Assembly (NCBI GenBank): GCA_964036045.1
Contig: OZ038382.1
Span: 126,914,556-126,978,555, forward strand
DNA from: Eutreptiella sp. 'Long Island Sound 2002'
Lineage: Eukaryota; Euglenozoa; Euglenophyceae; Eutreptiales; Eutreptiaceae
DNA length: 64,000 bases
Reading direction: 5' to 3'
The notes beneath the pieces are model-generated. The model was not told the DNA's origin, searched no databases, and saw only the letters and a list, made by a program, of their open reading frames with translations. The position numbers and the translations under genes were made by a program. Positions within the stretch are counted from its first letter, which is position 1; each line of letters starts with the position of its first letter. Shown one piece after another: positions 22,168 to 35,000 of this stretch.

Positions 22168-24526
22168 TATAGAAGGTCCCTACCAGGACCGGCCCCTGCT
22201 GTGCCCCTTCCGCCTGTCACCCCTGCTGACTTGCTCCTGATCAGCGATTGCATTTCTCAAAATCCAGGGTCCAAAATCCAAAAATATAGAAAATACAATC
22301 CTCCTTCAACCCTGAACAGCAACCAGATCCCACAAATACAGCAATAACAATCCAGTCCGCACTGCGGGCTTCCGTTCAGCACACCGGTTGTCTCCCGGTG
22401 GCGAACATGTACAAGAATTGCACCAAAGAGGAAAGCCCTGAGTTTGGGATATGAACACAAATAAAGCAAAGGTGGGGAGAGAGGTAAACGTACACAATCA
22501 CAGCCCTAGACCCGTCAATCCCTGGACTCAAGACCTTCCCTTGACTCACCAACATGATGTCCTGAACCCAGTCAAATAAGATGGCTAAATGCCATGTATC
22601 AAAAGTCACTACACAAACCCCAAAAATGTGTTCTCTCCCAAGCCTCTCAATCCTAGCCCAATAGGGGAGGTGGCGTGTCATGGCCTAGATTGGCACTCAG
22701 GACCATGCCCTACCCTGACATAACCTTGGTTGGACTTTGAGTCGATTGGGCTTGGAGAGGCGCCCCATGAAGATGACGTCACAACATGGCAAAATCAGGC
22801 AAATCACACCATTATGCCCAAAAATCAATTATATACTCAAAAATGCATACGGCAAATATTCAAATGCTCCATGCATGTGTCAAACCGGAGAGTAAAATAC
22901 AAGGGTGATACAGACCAAAGATCGATGCTCAAGAATATCCCATCATTGGCCCTGAAACCCCTCCAGTTATGTACATGACATGCTTCACAAGTCAACTCAT
23001 GAATTTGAGACCCAATTTTGTGAGGCCTCGTGTGCCAAGCTAAAGTGACCACGTCATCCGGCATATGGTGAGGTACAACACCGAAGCATCTGCAAACATA
23101 TAAGCAACATACCATAGTTCACAGATCTCTAGGCACTTTACTGTTAGCTGACGAGTTGAGCACATAGAACACACAAATGAGCATAAAATGAGGTCAAAAA
23201 CATGCAAATAATGCCAAATTCAAGATAATTACAATAGTATATAACTTCGCTCACCCATGGTATCAACATATGATTCCAAACACAATTGCTTGGGACCATT
23301 TGCAAACAATCTCCCCACTTGGATCCCCACATGGACGCAAGGGGACACCTTCTAACGTCCTCCCAACACGCACCATGAAAATGGAAAAATTGATAATGGC
23401 GCTTGTGGGTCGCTCTGTAAGCCCTCCCACATGCACTATATGGGCGGTAGACTTAGTCTAGCGCTATGGAATTCACCATTGGGACATGGGCGAAGCCCTT
23501 GCCACGTATGACTCCAAATATCTTCCTACAAACGGAGATATATAACATGGGTGTGAGCATATCGAAGCACATACCGTGCATATAACACATACCCTCAAAA
23601 GGTGGCTCCCACCATGGTATGCCATGCCCCTCCATGGACATAACTTCACGTTGAAAATACGTGGGAACCCAAAGAAAAGTATCTATGCAACCCCAACACT
23701 CATGCGGTACACTCGAAACTCGCAATAAAATGTTCGGTTGCATGGCCCGAGAGGTGTAAACCACTTTCTACCGTCTTGGCCATTCTTCTTTGCTACACCA
23801 GGCATGTGTACACAACAAAAACGTTTGATGCTCCCTAAATTAGGTTGAGACAAAGGCGGTTTCAACCCAATTCTCGAAATTGGTATTCCTTGCTGTGACC
23901 CGGAGATATGATTCTTCAAAGTGGCCTCACGAATCATTTTTGTTTCGACTATATCTCCAAGCAAAATGAAGGACACAACGAAATGAAGGTTGATTCGTGA
24001 TCGGGGAAAAATGTAGGACCACTCGAGATTCATCATATCAAGTGCGGCGATGTTGAAGTCGAAAATCCGATTCTGAAAGTCTGAAAAAATCGGATTAATT
24101 GTGCGAGTGTATAATATGAAAATTGCGGAAGCAACGAACCCTTTACTGATGAAATCTGACCCTTCATCGGGGTTTCTGCCGTAATATCTGTAAATAACGG
24201 TTAACCAATCGGTTACCGCAAAATCGCGAGCCAACTGACAGTCGCCGATACATTGACAATCAGAACGGAAGACTGAAAAATTACGGAAACTTTATGATAA
24301 AAAAACCCTGTTGATTCCTGATATTCTGATATATAAATCTCAGCTGGCGGCGCCGGGGTACTGAATATGGCCGCTCATAGCCGGAATGGCCAAGCCTATC
24401 ACACTATCACATCGGGTTTGGTCAGGTGGACGGGAGAGTATGATATCGGCCAATGGCGGCTTGCCGGCACATAGATACACACCCCAAGTGACCCAAAGAT
24501 GGCCACGGGGGTCCGAACCGGCTTCA
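22168..24526 (-). repeat. Ty3-A 3' LTR (2359 bp)
   Basis: It matches 43797-46155 along its length with scattered substitutions and small indels; the stretches I compared are roughly 95% alike. On the minus strand it begins TGAAGC and ends CCTTCTATA. A TATA box lies only ~190 bp from the LTR start, so U3 is short and R-U5 would be ~2.1 kb. The end that abuts LINE-A carries the same gag-like open frame seen at the 5' LTR, here without its continuation. Confidence 0.92.
24329..24338 (-). promoter_or_regulatory. TATA box in Ty3-A 3' LTR
   Basis: ATTTATATAT on the minus strand, ~190 bp inside the LTR start. The same box, in the same context, is present in the 5' LTR and in the Ty3-B LTR. Confidence 0.6.
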
Positions 24527-24541
24527 CCCCCCTTCTCAGAG
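24527..24541 (-). other. Polypurine tract of Ty3-A
   Basis: On the minus strand CTGAGAAGGGGGG directly precedes the LTR start TGAAGC. This is the expected plus-strand primer. Ty3-B has the equivalent CTAAGGAGGGGGG at the same place. Confidence 0.8.
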
Positions 24542-24921
24542 CGTTTTACCCCCTCAGAAGTCACTGAAGAGAGGACGGGAGGACCCCAATGGGCTCCAAA
24601 CCCCCCCCCCCCATGTCCAAAGGACACATGGAGGCCTCACACACGTCGTAGGCGTCCCCCATGCCCCAAGAGAGGGGTGAGGGCACTGATAATCGGTGCC
24701 CCATGCCATATCCGGTCTCCTCTTGATCTACAACATGGACCAAGGGGATCAAAGATGGAGAAACGTCGTCGGTCGACCTACATAAGTATACCACAGTGAA
24801 ATATATATGTGGAGATCGAGTGAAGGGAGTATATGGCCAATGAAGGCCCAAAAATCCCCGGATGAACGCCCTCACCCATCTCCCAAGCACAAAAACACAC
24901 AAAAATGCCAAGGGGGATCCA
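24542..24921 (-). other. Ty3-A 3' untranslated region
   Basis: About 380 bp between the pol stop and the polypurine tract. It contains a run of Cs near 24600 and no coding signal. Confidence 0.6.
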
Positions 24922-26076
24922 TTACGGTGCTACTGCAGCCACCAAATGGACCAACACGTCCTTGACATCCAAAGAAATGTTCTTTTTCTTCAGATAATTT
25001 ATCCAGACCGTGGTGTACCTCGGCACAAAGCTGCTCAGAGGCTCGCACGAATCCCTGGATGCGGCGAATCCCTTCCAACAGACTTTCTAAAGCCTCCCCC
25101 CAGGCGTCCCCGGGTCCGGCTTGTCCGCCAGGATCCTCTCGGCGGTGAAGTCGTCGTCCTCACCCTCGTCGTCCGAGTCCACATCGCCGGCCATGAACTC
25201 AAAGGTGACGGGACGTCCGCTGGGGTCTGGTGCTCGGGGACAAAGCTGGGTATGGTCGCGGCCCAGGATCTTGTTATCCCCCACACGAACCGCATACACA
25301 TCCTGCCCGACCTTCCGCACGATTACCCCCGGCACATACCAAGACGCCTGCCGATGCCTGGACAGGACATCCTTGTGGTGCCGCTCCACCCACACGGTGT
25401 CTTGGAGAGCATATTTCTGGACCTTTCCCTGCTTGAAGTAGTTGGCCCTCTTCTCATGCTCGTCCTGAAGTGCCTTGCACAGCTTGGCTGCCGTGTCGTC
25501 CGCCTCAGCCATCATAGCATTCGCATCCCTGGCCACTTTGCCATGGTTCAACCACGGGAGAGTGCGTGAAACTCGATCCCGCAGGAGCAGGGTACGATGG
25601 GGCGACAGTCCAGTGGGTCCCGGAAGGTCATGATACGCCTGGAGTACTCTCCACAGCGAATTGTAGCAATTCCGGCCCGGTTCGTCGATGTGCAGCTGGC
25701 GGAACTTTTCGAACATCCGCCGCCCGGCCACCTCAGCCCGGCCATTTGACCGGCTGTGGTACGCCACGGTCTTGGCGTGCCGAATCCCCATGTGCTTGCA
25801 CATTGTCTTGAACCACGTACCCACAAATTGACTGCCCCGATCGCTGCAGATGACAGCTGGGACATCAAAAACCGTCAGTCAATGCCCGATCATGGCGTTG
25901 GCGACGGTCTTGGTCTGCAGACCCACTCCATGCTTGTCCTTCTTGTCCTTCTTCTTGGACTTCTTGCCCGGGACCGCCACGATATAGCCGCTGTGCCTAT
26001 CCACCGCCAGGATGACACTGTCATAGGTCTCTCCTTTCACGGTGACCTCCGGCATGGCGAATACATCCATGGCCAC
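24922..26076 (-). pseudogene. Ty3-A integrase core and chromodomain (3' half of pol)
   Basis: Minus-strand continuation of pol beyond the LINE-B insertion. It starts in the integrase core with AMDVFAMPEV (first Asp), then VDRHSGYIVAVPGKK, ICSDRGSQF (second Asp) and NGRAEVAGRRMFEK (Glu), spaced as in DDE integrases. A GPY/F-like module (~25300-25400) and a chromodomain (ERILADKP..., then CWKGFAASRDS, ~25150-24990) follow. Breaks are a TGA at 25881 where Ty3-B has Trp, and a TAG at 25087 inside the chromodomain. The protein would paste cDNA into the genome; chromodomains bias chromovirus insertion toward marked chromatin. Confidence 0.87.
26066..26076. repeat. Target-site duplication of LINE-B (left copy)
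   Basis: TCCATGGCCAC here and TCCATGGCGAC at 36890-36900 flank LINE-B, with one mismatch. Removing LINE-B and one copy restores the Ty3-A integrase frame. Confidence 0.82.
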
Positions 26077-26079
26077 ACA

Positions 26080-28554
26080 GACGACGACCAACCACCCACG
26101 GCCCTGGGGGACATGCTCCATGACCTCTGGCATGCGAAGCAACAACTGGCAACCCTCCTCCACACCGACATCCCCCAAACCCGCCGCCAGATACACCACT
26201 GCAGGACACGGATAGCCCACATCAGGGCAGACTTGCAGCAGTGGCACATCCACAGGCAACAGCGCATCGCCCAGGAACACGAACGGTATGCGCAACATGA
26301 ACTGCGCTACGAGGCCATCCGCCACCTCAACGACGCCATGACCGACACCGGCCACCGCACCATCACCACGGTCCGGCAAGAGGACGGCTCCCTCACCAAC
26401 GACCCAGCCACAGTGCTCCAAGCCACCCAAGACAGCTTCCTCCGGCAACACACCCCCACCCAAGACACACTGGACCTAGACACCCAGGCCAAAATCGACC
26501 GCCTCCCTCGGGTCTTCAACCACGCCCAGAGGAGGCAACTGGAAAAACGCCCCTTCACCATCCACGAAGTCCGGAAGGCCATCCACAGTCTCCGGCAACA
26601 CAAAACCCCAGGCTACGACGGCCTCCCTGCAGAGGCATACTACCACCTCCCCGCCCACCTCCTCTGCATCCTCGCCCACCGCCTCTGGGACATCGTCACG
26701 GGGCGGACCCCCCTGCCACCAGACTGGGCAAACGTTGTCCGCCCCCTCTACAAAAGAGGGGACCGGGCAAACCCGGACAACTGGCGCCCCATAGTCTGGG
26801 CGGTCACGGAGGTCAAAATCGTCTGGACCATCCTCCTGCGCCGCATCCGCCCCCACCTGGACCCCCACATACCAGCAAGCCTCTGGGGGGCCATCCCAGG
26901 CCGGTCCCCACACGAGGCCATCTTCCTCCAGGACACCATCGCAGACATGGACCCGGTGGACCTCATCATCGCCTCCCTCGACGTCAAAGGAGCATTTCCG
27001 AACACGCCCTGGCTCCTTCTAGAAGCGGTGTGGAAACGCCTAGGCCTCCCCTTCTACAACTTCACATCCGGCTACATCCGCACCAGCAAATACACGGTCC
27101 GCACTGGAGCAGGCCTCACCCCCTTCCTGGAGCCAGGCAGCGGGGTCCCCCAAGGGGGAGCAGAGGGCCCCTTCCTGTACCTTCTAGTGACGCTCCCCCT
27201 GGCCCTCGCAATCGAGCAGGATTACCCGGCCTACGCACCCTACCCCCTCCTCTCCCCCCTGGTGGGGTTCGCGGACGACACCAATCTCACGGTCGCGCAC
27301 ACCCCACACGAACCCCATGCCCCGGACCCCGGGCCAAAGGTCACCCAACAGGCCAATGACTTACTGGACGTGACCGTCTCCTACCTCTCCCACAACAACC
27401 TCATCGTCCACCCCACAAAGTCAGTGGCCATGATCAAGGGGTCTGCCACACCTCCCACCCTAGGGCCACAAGGGCCCCCGATGCAAGTCGTGACAACCAC
27501 CACCCACCACGGGGTAATCCAAGCCGCCAACCCTAAGGACGCCACCCTCCCTCCCAAGTTGCAATCACACCTCGCCCATCTCCCCAGATATGCGTCCTCG
27601 ACCACCAAGGGCCTCTCCCTGTCCCACCAGAGCCTGGCGTACTACCTTACCGGGGTCTTGAACGCCTCCATAGGCTTCCAAGCACTCCACCTGACACACC
27701 CCACCACCGCCCTCCAGCGGGCCACACGCGCCGTGACCAGGGCATGGGCAGCACACGGGGGCTGGCCCACCTCCATACCCACCCGCGCCATCCGAGCGGC
27801 CTGGCACCACTATGGGGACGCCATAGGGGACGAGGTGAAAGCGGCCTACACCAGACACACCGCCCTCTTCCTTCACCGCATGACCCACAACCACTCACCG
27901 GAGGTCGGCGAGGTCACCGCAATCCGCCTCCAAGCCGCACAACGGGCCCGCAACACATGCCCGCGCTGGGTACTCCACCAGACGGGCATGCCCACCAACA
28001 TGAACACGCGCCTGTGGAACCACCTGCAGCTTCTCCTCCCATCCCCACACCACGCCATACTCACGAACCACACGTGCCCAGAAGAAGGGCCACTAGCGGT
28101 CCTCTGCGGAAACCTCCACCATCACCCCAAGGGCACCATCCACACCATAGAACTTGTCGGGGCCTCCATCACGTACGTCACCCTCCCCCAAATGCGGGTC
28201 CTGCACCACAGCGGGGCACACCACACCCCCTTTCTACAGCTTCCCGAATGGCCACAATACCGCCTCTTCCACCAGTACCTCACGCAGACGGCACGAGCAG
28301 CGGGACACACTCTACCGGGAAGCAAAGACATGCACACAGCCTACCGAGAATTCACAAAGCAACACCCCCGACCCATCCCAGCGACACCGCCCTACGCACC
28401 CACTGGATCGGAACACGAACCCGTCCCCCCGGTGACGGGCCCAGTCCCACCACTAACCCTACTACTGGCCCCAAATGAAGCCAAACCCACGCAGACCACC
28501 GTCATCCACCACGGGGCAAAATGGCGCATACCGGAACACCACATGACCGCCTGA
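26080..28554 (+). pseudogene. LINE-B reverse transcriptase
   Basis: Open from the insertion junction to a TGA at 28552. It has an N-terminal helical Gln/His-rich linker (LHDLWHAKQQLATLL), then RT blocks: GYDGLPAEAY (~26613), WANVVRPLYKRGDR (~26727), ASLDVKGAFPN (~26972, catalytic Asp), GSGVPQGGAEGPFLYLL (~27138) and VGFADDTNLTV (~27262, catalytic DD). A LINE-type thumb follows. The enzyme copies element RNA at nicked target DNA. The N-terminus is truncated. Beyond the TGA the same frame stays coding-like through RNase H, so the stop probably split one long ORF. Confidence 0.9.
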
Positions 28555-30447
28555 GACCTACCACGGGTCCCCCATGATTCCCAGAGCATGCCACGCACAT
28601 GTTGGGCCTGTGACCCCGAGGCACCAACCACACCATGGCCCGTACTACACCTCATAGCACGCCACCACACCCACCCCACAACCCACCTACCACCACAGGC
28701 CTACGCATAGATAGCCCCATGGTTCCACCGCACCGACACTAACCCCACGGTCGCATGGAACCCCGACCACGCGCCCAACTGGCTCTTTACCACTACACCC
28801 ACATGGCCCCGCCCCGACCCGGCAGGAGTCGCCATCCGTTACAGCATGTACGAGCTAGGCAGAACGGGCAAGCACGAGCACCCCTACTATCCGCTCCACG
28901 ACTCCTGCCACACACCGGAGCGCCGAACACAAACCCTCACATGCCACGACCTAAACCCTGACACAGCCTACATCCTCCACTACATGTACTCCTACCTCAC
29001 ACAAGGACAGCCGGAGCAGGGACTCATAGCCCTGCCCCCCCAAGCGAAACACATCATCTCCAAAGGAATAGGGGTGTACGCCACCCCCATCCTGCAGCCC
29101 ACAACCCCAGTAGCCCACCTCGCCACGGGCCTTGCCATATACCTGCCCATGAACCCATGCCGCCTCCCACAACCATCACCGGCGGACCGGCTCCTCTTCA
29201 CCGACGCCTCAGGCGAATCTGCCCTCACGCCCATCATCGGGGGGGCCACCCTGCAGCTAACCCACACCGGGGGACACTACCACATGGACCACCACGGGGG
29301 CCACACCACCTATGGGGCCTCCTCCCACGGGGAGCTAGGGGCCATGGCCGACGCCATCACCGAGATCGCGGCCCACCTACCCGCCCACTCCCCGCACATC
29401 GTCCGGGTCTGGTTTGTGGTAGACGCCACTGTCGACACACACCTGCTCCTCCGCATAGCAAGGCAACCACTTCACAAAGCCACCGCGACGAGCCTCGGCA
29501 CCCAGGCACTGCTGCTCTGGAAAGCCCTTCGCAGCGTTCCCCCCTACGTCCAACTCCACATCGTGAAACAAGGGTCCCACAGACACCAATACGGAAATGG
29601 TAAGGTCGACAACCAGGCAGTACACCAGCGCACAACACACCTACCAGCCATCCAATTCCCTGACCTCGGCCGCAACCACACACACCTCCAACACGTGCCC
29701 CCTGTACCCGAGCCCCATCAGACCCCGGACTGGGTACCAGAGGACGCCCCCTATTCCTCCCACGACAGAGCATACCACTACCCCGACCCCATCCAACATC
29801 TCGCCCGCGTGCCCGGCGACGCAGACAGCCGGGCGCACATCCAGGAGCTCCAGGACAGACTGCAAATCCCCCTCTACCACTCAGTGCTGCGCCCAGCAAA
29901 CGTCCCAGCCTACCTCCAAAAACGACGCATCCAGCTCCTCAGGGAGCAACTGCCATTCCTCACCAGAATCGCCAGATGGCTCGCCCGCAAGCACATCCAC
30001 GTCCCTGACGAACACACCTGTTGCCCGTGCGACCACACCACCCCGGAGGACTGGGAACACTTCAAGAAATGCCCCCTCCATACAGGCAGGGACACGCTAG
30101 TGGGCTGGTCCCCGGCGGAAACCCTGCGACAACACGAAGGATGGCCAACCCACAGCCACGCACACCAGGCCACCGAACACCTCTTCCGGGACCCCCTGAT
30201 CAAAGAAGCCACCATGAGAGGGGCGGTGACACAGGCCCTGCACTGACACCTCACCAAACACATGGAAAGCCCCATGGAGGCAGCAGCACACCTCCAGCTA
30301 GAGGCAGTCCGCAGAGCATCGGCCCAAATGGTACACCGCAAACACCTCCTGTTAACACACGCGGAGCAACTCACCGACCCCACCGCCAGGGAACACATGC
30401 AGTGTCTCATCCATTACCATGCCGTGCATGACCCAGACGTCCACTAA
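28555..30447 (+). pseudogene. LINE-B RNase H domain and CCHC tail
   Basis: Same frame as the RT, with stops at 28708 and 30244 and an end at 30447. RNase H residues are visible in order: Asp in LLFTDASGE (~29190), Glu in SSHGELGAM (~29325), Asp in VWFVVDATVD (~29408) and Asp in GNGKVDNQAV (~29597). A CCPCDHTTPEDWEHFKKC motif (~30020) is a C-x2-C-x8-H-x4-C finger of the type found at LINE ORF2 C-termini. A short CWACD..H..H cluster precedes the RNase H (~28600). RNase H would remove template RNA after first-strand synthesis. The tail after 30247 is helical. Confidence 0.85.
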
Positions 30448-32047
30448 CCCACTCCGCGCCCCGCACGCGCCCCCCATCTCCATCCACAGGTCCCCAAGAC
30501 ACCACCACAGCGCCCCGAGACCCGTCTCACACCATAGAAGCCACCCGGCACCGCACAGTCCGGCCAAGCCCAACCAGGGCCAACGATGCATCGACGTAGA
30601 CGCGCAAGACCCCGGCAGCCCATCCAGCCCACCCCCCCCGGACCCGGGGCACCCCCCCCTCACACCGGCCACCATCCGCGACCTCGACCTCCTCCGAGCA
30701 ACCCTCCAAGACAGGGCCCCGACCACCCCCTTACAAGAGGACTGGACCAAGCTCACCGTGAAAGCCCTCCGGGACCTGACCACCCCAGGCAGCGGCCTCC
30801 ACGAGACCATCGTAGACCTCTTACTCTGGCGAGCCCGCAAACACACCCAGGGCCAGCACGTCTGGATCCCCCCCATCGAGTGGGGCCAGGCCCTGACGCA
30901 CGACACCGGCATCAACGTCACGCGTCAAGGGACCGTACGCCTACGACGGGCCCCAGCGGAGACGGACCACCCAGCGGACCCGAACCGGCCGGAGTGGTGG
31001 GAACAGGCCCCTGCACCAAACCGCGACACCGCCCTCCGCGCCGCCGGCCTCCGCACCCCAGACGACGACCTCCCCCCCCCACCTACAGACAGTGACCACC
31101 GCCCGCCGGAGGTCTGGGTTACAGTCCTCGAGCGCGGCCACTACTACGTGATAGCCGCTACAGCTACGTCCCCCGGCCCGCAATGGCTCATCCAAGGGAC
31201 AGACACCATGTTCGCCCCAGAGACCGCCCGACCAGGGGCAGTGGGGGACCCCACCACCCAGCACAGGGTCCTCAGGGGCGTCCTCCAGCCAGGAGACAAG
31301 CCCCCAGCCTGCGCCCTGGCCCAAATCACCTCAGGGAAGGCAGGCTACCAGCTGGGATTGGCCATGCTCTGCCTAACCCACTGAATCCAGCGCCGCTGGC
31401 CACCCACAGGGACCGTGTGCTGGGTTTGGGCCATCCCAGCCGCCCACAGACAAGTCGAGGCGGGCCCGGACACACGACCAAGCCCACCTCCCAGACCGCA
31501 GCAGTCCCTCACCTGCGGGTACCACGCCATCCACAGGGTCCTCAACCGCGCGGGTCTTAGCCCAAAGCTAGCATACCTCCTTCCCACCACTGACCAAGAG
31601 GTTCACCAGATACGCAAGCTCGTCTGCGAAATCCTTGCCGCGGCAGCAGAAGACGGCAAGTTTCTCCTCCAAACCGCCCGGCCTACAACTGCCCACGCAA
31701 GTGCGCCGCGGCAAGCGGACACATACACCCACACAGCACACCCCACCGCACAATCCCCGCCCATGCCCCTCCCCTCTCGCTGCTCAACCGGAGACCCACA
31801 CACGCCCACCATCGCGCGCACCCCCGGGCCCCGCGACACGGGCCTCCCCCATCCGCCCGAACACCAGCACAGGCCCGCCACACACCCACCCGCCGGACAC
31901 CCTTCACCGCCTGCCACACTCGACAACCCACACACACCCGCCGAGAGGAGCCCCGCGCCCCTGCGGCACGCCCACCCCACCCAGTGGCCCGCCAACGCCC
32001 CCCGCACACACCCCAGAGGACCCAGGCCCACCCCCCCCGGCCCCTGA
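30419..32047 (+). pseudogene. Ulp1-like (C48-type) cysteine peptidase candidate in LINE-B
   Basis: An open frame of 322 codons, a TGA at 31382, then the same frame to 32047. Residues ~95-160 resemble the Ulp1 N-terminal subdomain (ETIVDLLLWRARKH, then VWIPPIEWGQAL). A catalytic-His-like RGHYYVIAAT follows (His codon 31139), then WLIQGTDTM (Asp codon 31202) and PQQSLTCGYHAIHRVL (Cys codon 31514, with Gln just before). The order His-Asp-Gln-Cys is that of SUMO/Ulp1 peptidases, though the Gln-Cys gap is shorter and the Asp-Cys gap longer than in yeast Ulp1. After ~31690 the frame is Pro-rich. It overlaps the end of the RNase H frame. A fold search is needed to confirm it. Confidence 0.5.
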
Positions 32048-35000
32048 ATGCAGCCCACGTGAACTGTTCCCCCCTGCGGACGCCAACCCACACGACCTCG
32101 CACATTGCAGGATCCGGGCCCAGCCAAGCCCAGAAGGAGAAGGCCACAGCCCCGCGCCTCCCTCCCCCGCCGCTGCCGACCAGATCGGCCCGCCGGGCCG
32201 CCAGGTCACGACCGGGCCCCCCCAGCCGCCCGCCCCCAAACTACAGCCCGAGGACATACCCTCCATCCTCCCCGCCGTGGCCGCAGCAGAAGCCGCCGCC
32301 CACAAGCCCGCCCGCATGACAGCCCAACCCGCGTCCACCACCTCCTCCTCATCCTCAGCCTCGTCCACCTCCTCCACCTCATCCTCCGACCCCCCCCTCC
32401 CCGCCGCCCTCATCCTCAAGGCCACGGCAAAAGCCAAGGCCGGGGCCGCACACACCGACCCCCCAACACCCACACAGGCGACGCGGGCCCCCCGGCAACG
32501 CACTGGGACGACCCCCGACCCGATATCGGCGCCCTCACACCTCCGGACAGAGGTACTCCTCAACCTGGAGCCGGACCCCAACCCCAAACCCGACCCCAAA
32601 CCCAAGCCGGCGCCCACGCGAGCACACACAACACCACAAACGCAACGACACAAACCCACCCAACACCACCCCCGCCCGGACCCTCACCCAAGCCAGGACC
32701 CCCCACCCACCACAACCCGCGCCCCTCTATCGCCGGCACCCACCACCACCGCAGAGGCGGCCACCCAGCACGACCCGGTCCAAGCCCTCGTCCGCATCCC
32801 CGTCACCAAGTGCCCCGTCATCCATCCCCTACAAACCACCACCACCGCCGGCCAAACCGACCCAGGGACGTGGGACCCCTCGACCACCGTCACCGTCAAG
32901 CCCGGCCCCCTACCCGCCCCCCCTGCCCACCACATAGTGCAGCCCCGGGGACTGCCCACGATGCCCAACCCCCCACCCCTACAAGGGGGACCAGAAAACC
33001 CACAAGGGGTCCATGGGCCATACCCGCAAGACCAACCCCACCACTACCCACACCACCACCACCAGCGGCCCCACCACCACCACTACCAACACCACCCGCA
33101 CCACTACCACTGCCAACCGCCCTACCCCACCAGGCCACAACCCCCCGTGCACGAACAGCACCAGCGGATGGGATGGCAGCCACCGAGCGCTTCACCCGCA
33201 TACCCCACCTACCGCCAGGGGCCACCTCCCCCGTACCAGCCACCCCCCTCGTACCAGGAACCGTATCCATACCCCCCCGGCCACCACGTCCACGCCGAAG
33301 GGGCCCCCCGGGCCCAACCCCGCCAAGGACAGCCACTTGACCCATACCACCAGCCGCTGCCGCCACCATACCCCTACGTGGCGGATCCATGGACGACGGG
33401 GGACCCCCCCCCCCCCCCCAGTACCAGGCGGCACCGCGCGAGGCCCCCCAGGGGCCGCCGACGCCTCCGGACTGGCCCGACTCGAGCGATGACGCCCGGT
33501 CCCGCAAACAGCGGCGCTCCCGCTCCCCCCCCGCACGGCACACTCGCCCACTGCGCCCACAGTTCCCACCGCGCCTCCACCACCTACTTGCGCCGCTTCT
33601 GCTGCCCCAGGGGCCACCACGACCCCCCTGGGACCCCGCTCCCGTCGCTCCCGCTTCCCCGGGCACCACCACGAGCGCCACCGCCGCCCCATGTCCGCCT
33701 CCCCCTGCCCCCACCAGCCATACAAGACCCCCACCCCCAGCCCCCGCCACCACCGCTCCCCCCGACGCAGCGAGGCACGCCACGGCCGCCCCACGTCCAC
33801 CTCCCCCTCCCCCCACACGCCCCGCCGGGCTCCCCGTTCCCCCCGCTGCCCATACCCATCCACCACCCCCAGCCCCCGCCACCACCACTCCCGCTCCGCC
33901 GGACGCCACCGAGCGCGCCACCGCCGCCCCATGTCCCCCTCCCCCTCCCGTTTCCCGCTCCCGTACCCGTCCTCCACCCCCAGCCCCCGCCACCGCCGCT
34001 CCCGCTCCCCCAGGCACCGCCACCCCCGCCACCACCGCAGGTCCACGTCCTCCCCCGCCGCTCCAGGACCCCGGGCACGGACCCCTCGCCCCCCCGGGCC
34101 CCCGCCCACCTCGCCTGGTGGTCTCCCCCCGCTCTGCAGGAGCTCCGCCGTTGGGTGAAGTGGGCCGGGGGGGCGGGAAGGCAAGAAGGGGTGCACATGG
34201 TGCATACCTTCGAGGAGGTGCACACCCGCACCCCCGCAAACCCCAACGAGGCCGCCCCGGAGGCCATCATGCCGCAAGCGGCATGGGAGGCCCTCCTCGC
34301 GATGCGGTCCAGGGCCTCCGCCCCCCCTACACCCCTGAGCCCTCCGCCAGTTGCCCCAGGCCACCCACCCCCAGGCCTGGGCCGCCAGCGCCCCCTCCCC
34401 ACCCTGCCCCTCCCGCCACCACCACACCAGGAAGGGGCAGGACAAGGGCAAGGGAAGGGCAAGGGGCACCAAGGAGCACTCAGGCAAGAGGGCACGGAGG
34501 GGCCCCAAGTGAGGGCAGACACTCGCAGGGACAGGACGCCGGAAGAGACACCACATGGGGGCAGGAAACCACCCAAGAACCAGGATTGGGCGGGAGCGGG
34601 GACCAAGGCACGGAGGAAAAGGGCACCACGGCAGGCGCCACGACCCACACCCAGGAAGAGCATACCACGACGGGGGGACCAGCGCCGCCCCACCCCCATC
34701 AAATACCCCACGACACCCGGGGGCGCACCCCCCAACACACACCACCGAAGCAAGCATCGAACGCCGTGCGGATCACACCAGCGCACACCCACTGGCCACC
34801 GGAAACCACACGGAAAATGGAGGGCACACCTACACGGGGAGAGCGGGCCACACCCACAGAGGAAGCTGCAGGGAACGCCGCTGCACGGCGCACCACCACG
34901 CCCTCATCGCCAGGCGACGACCCCGGCCACCACAAGGGCCACCTCACAGGCACCGGAAGAGGACGAAGGCACGGCCGCGACACCCAGGACTAGGGACCGA

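Noticed and set aside
22168-24526. Possible host intergenic DNA or small genes in the LTR
   Set aside because: The short open frames here recur in the paired LTR copy with differences, and the whole interval is defined as an LTR by its pairing, PBS, polypurine tract and target duplication.
25756-26079. Upstream start of the LINE-B RT frame
   Set aside because: This part reads antisense through the Ty3-A integrase. The true LINE-B sequence begins only at 26077.
32896-34792. Long minus-strand frames (up to 521 codons)
   Set aside because: They are the complement of the C-rich LINE-B Pro-rich ORF. Lack of T and G on the plus strand removes stops from the minus strand.
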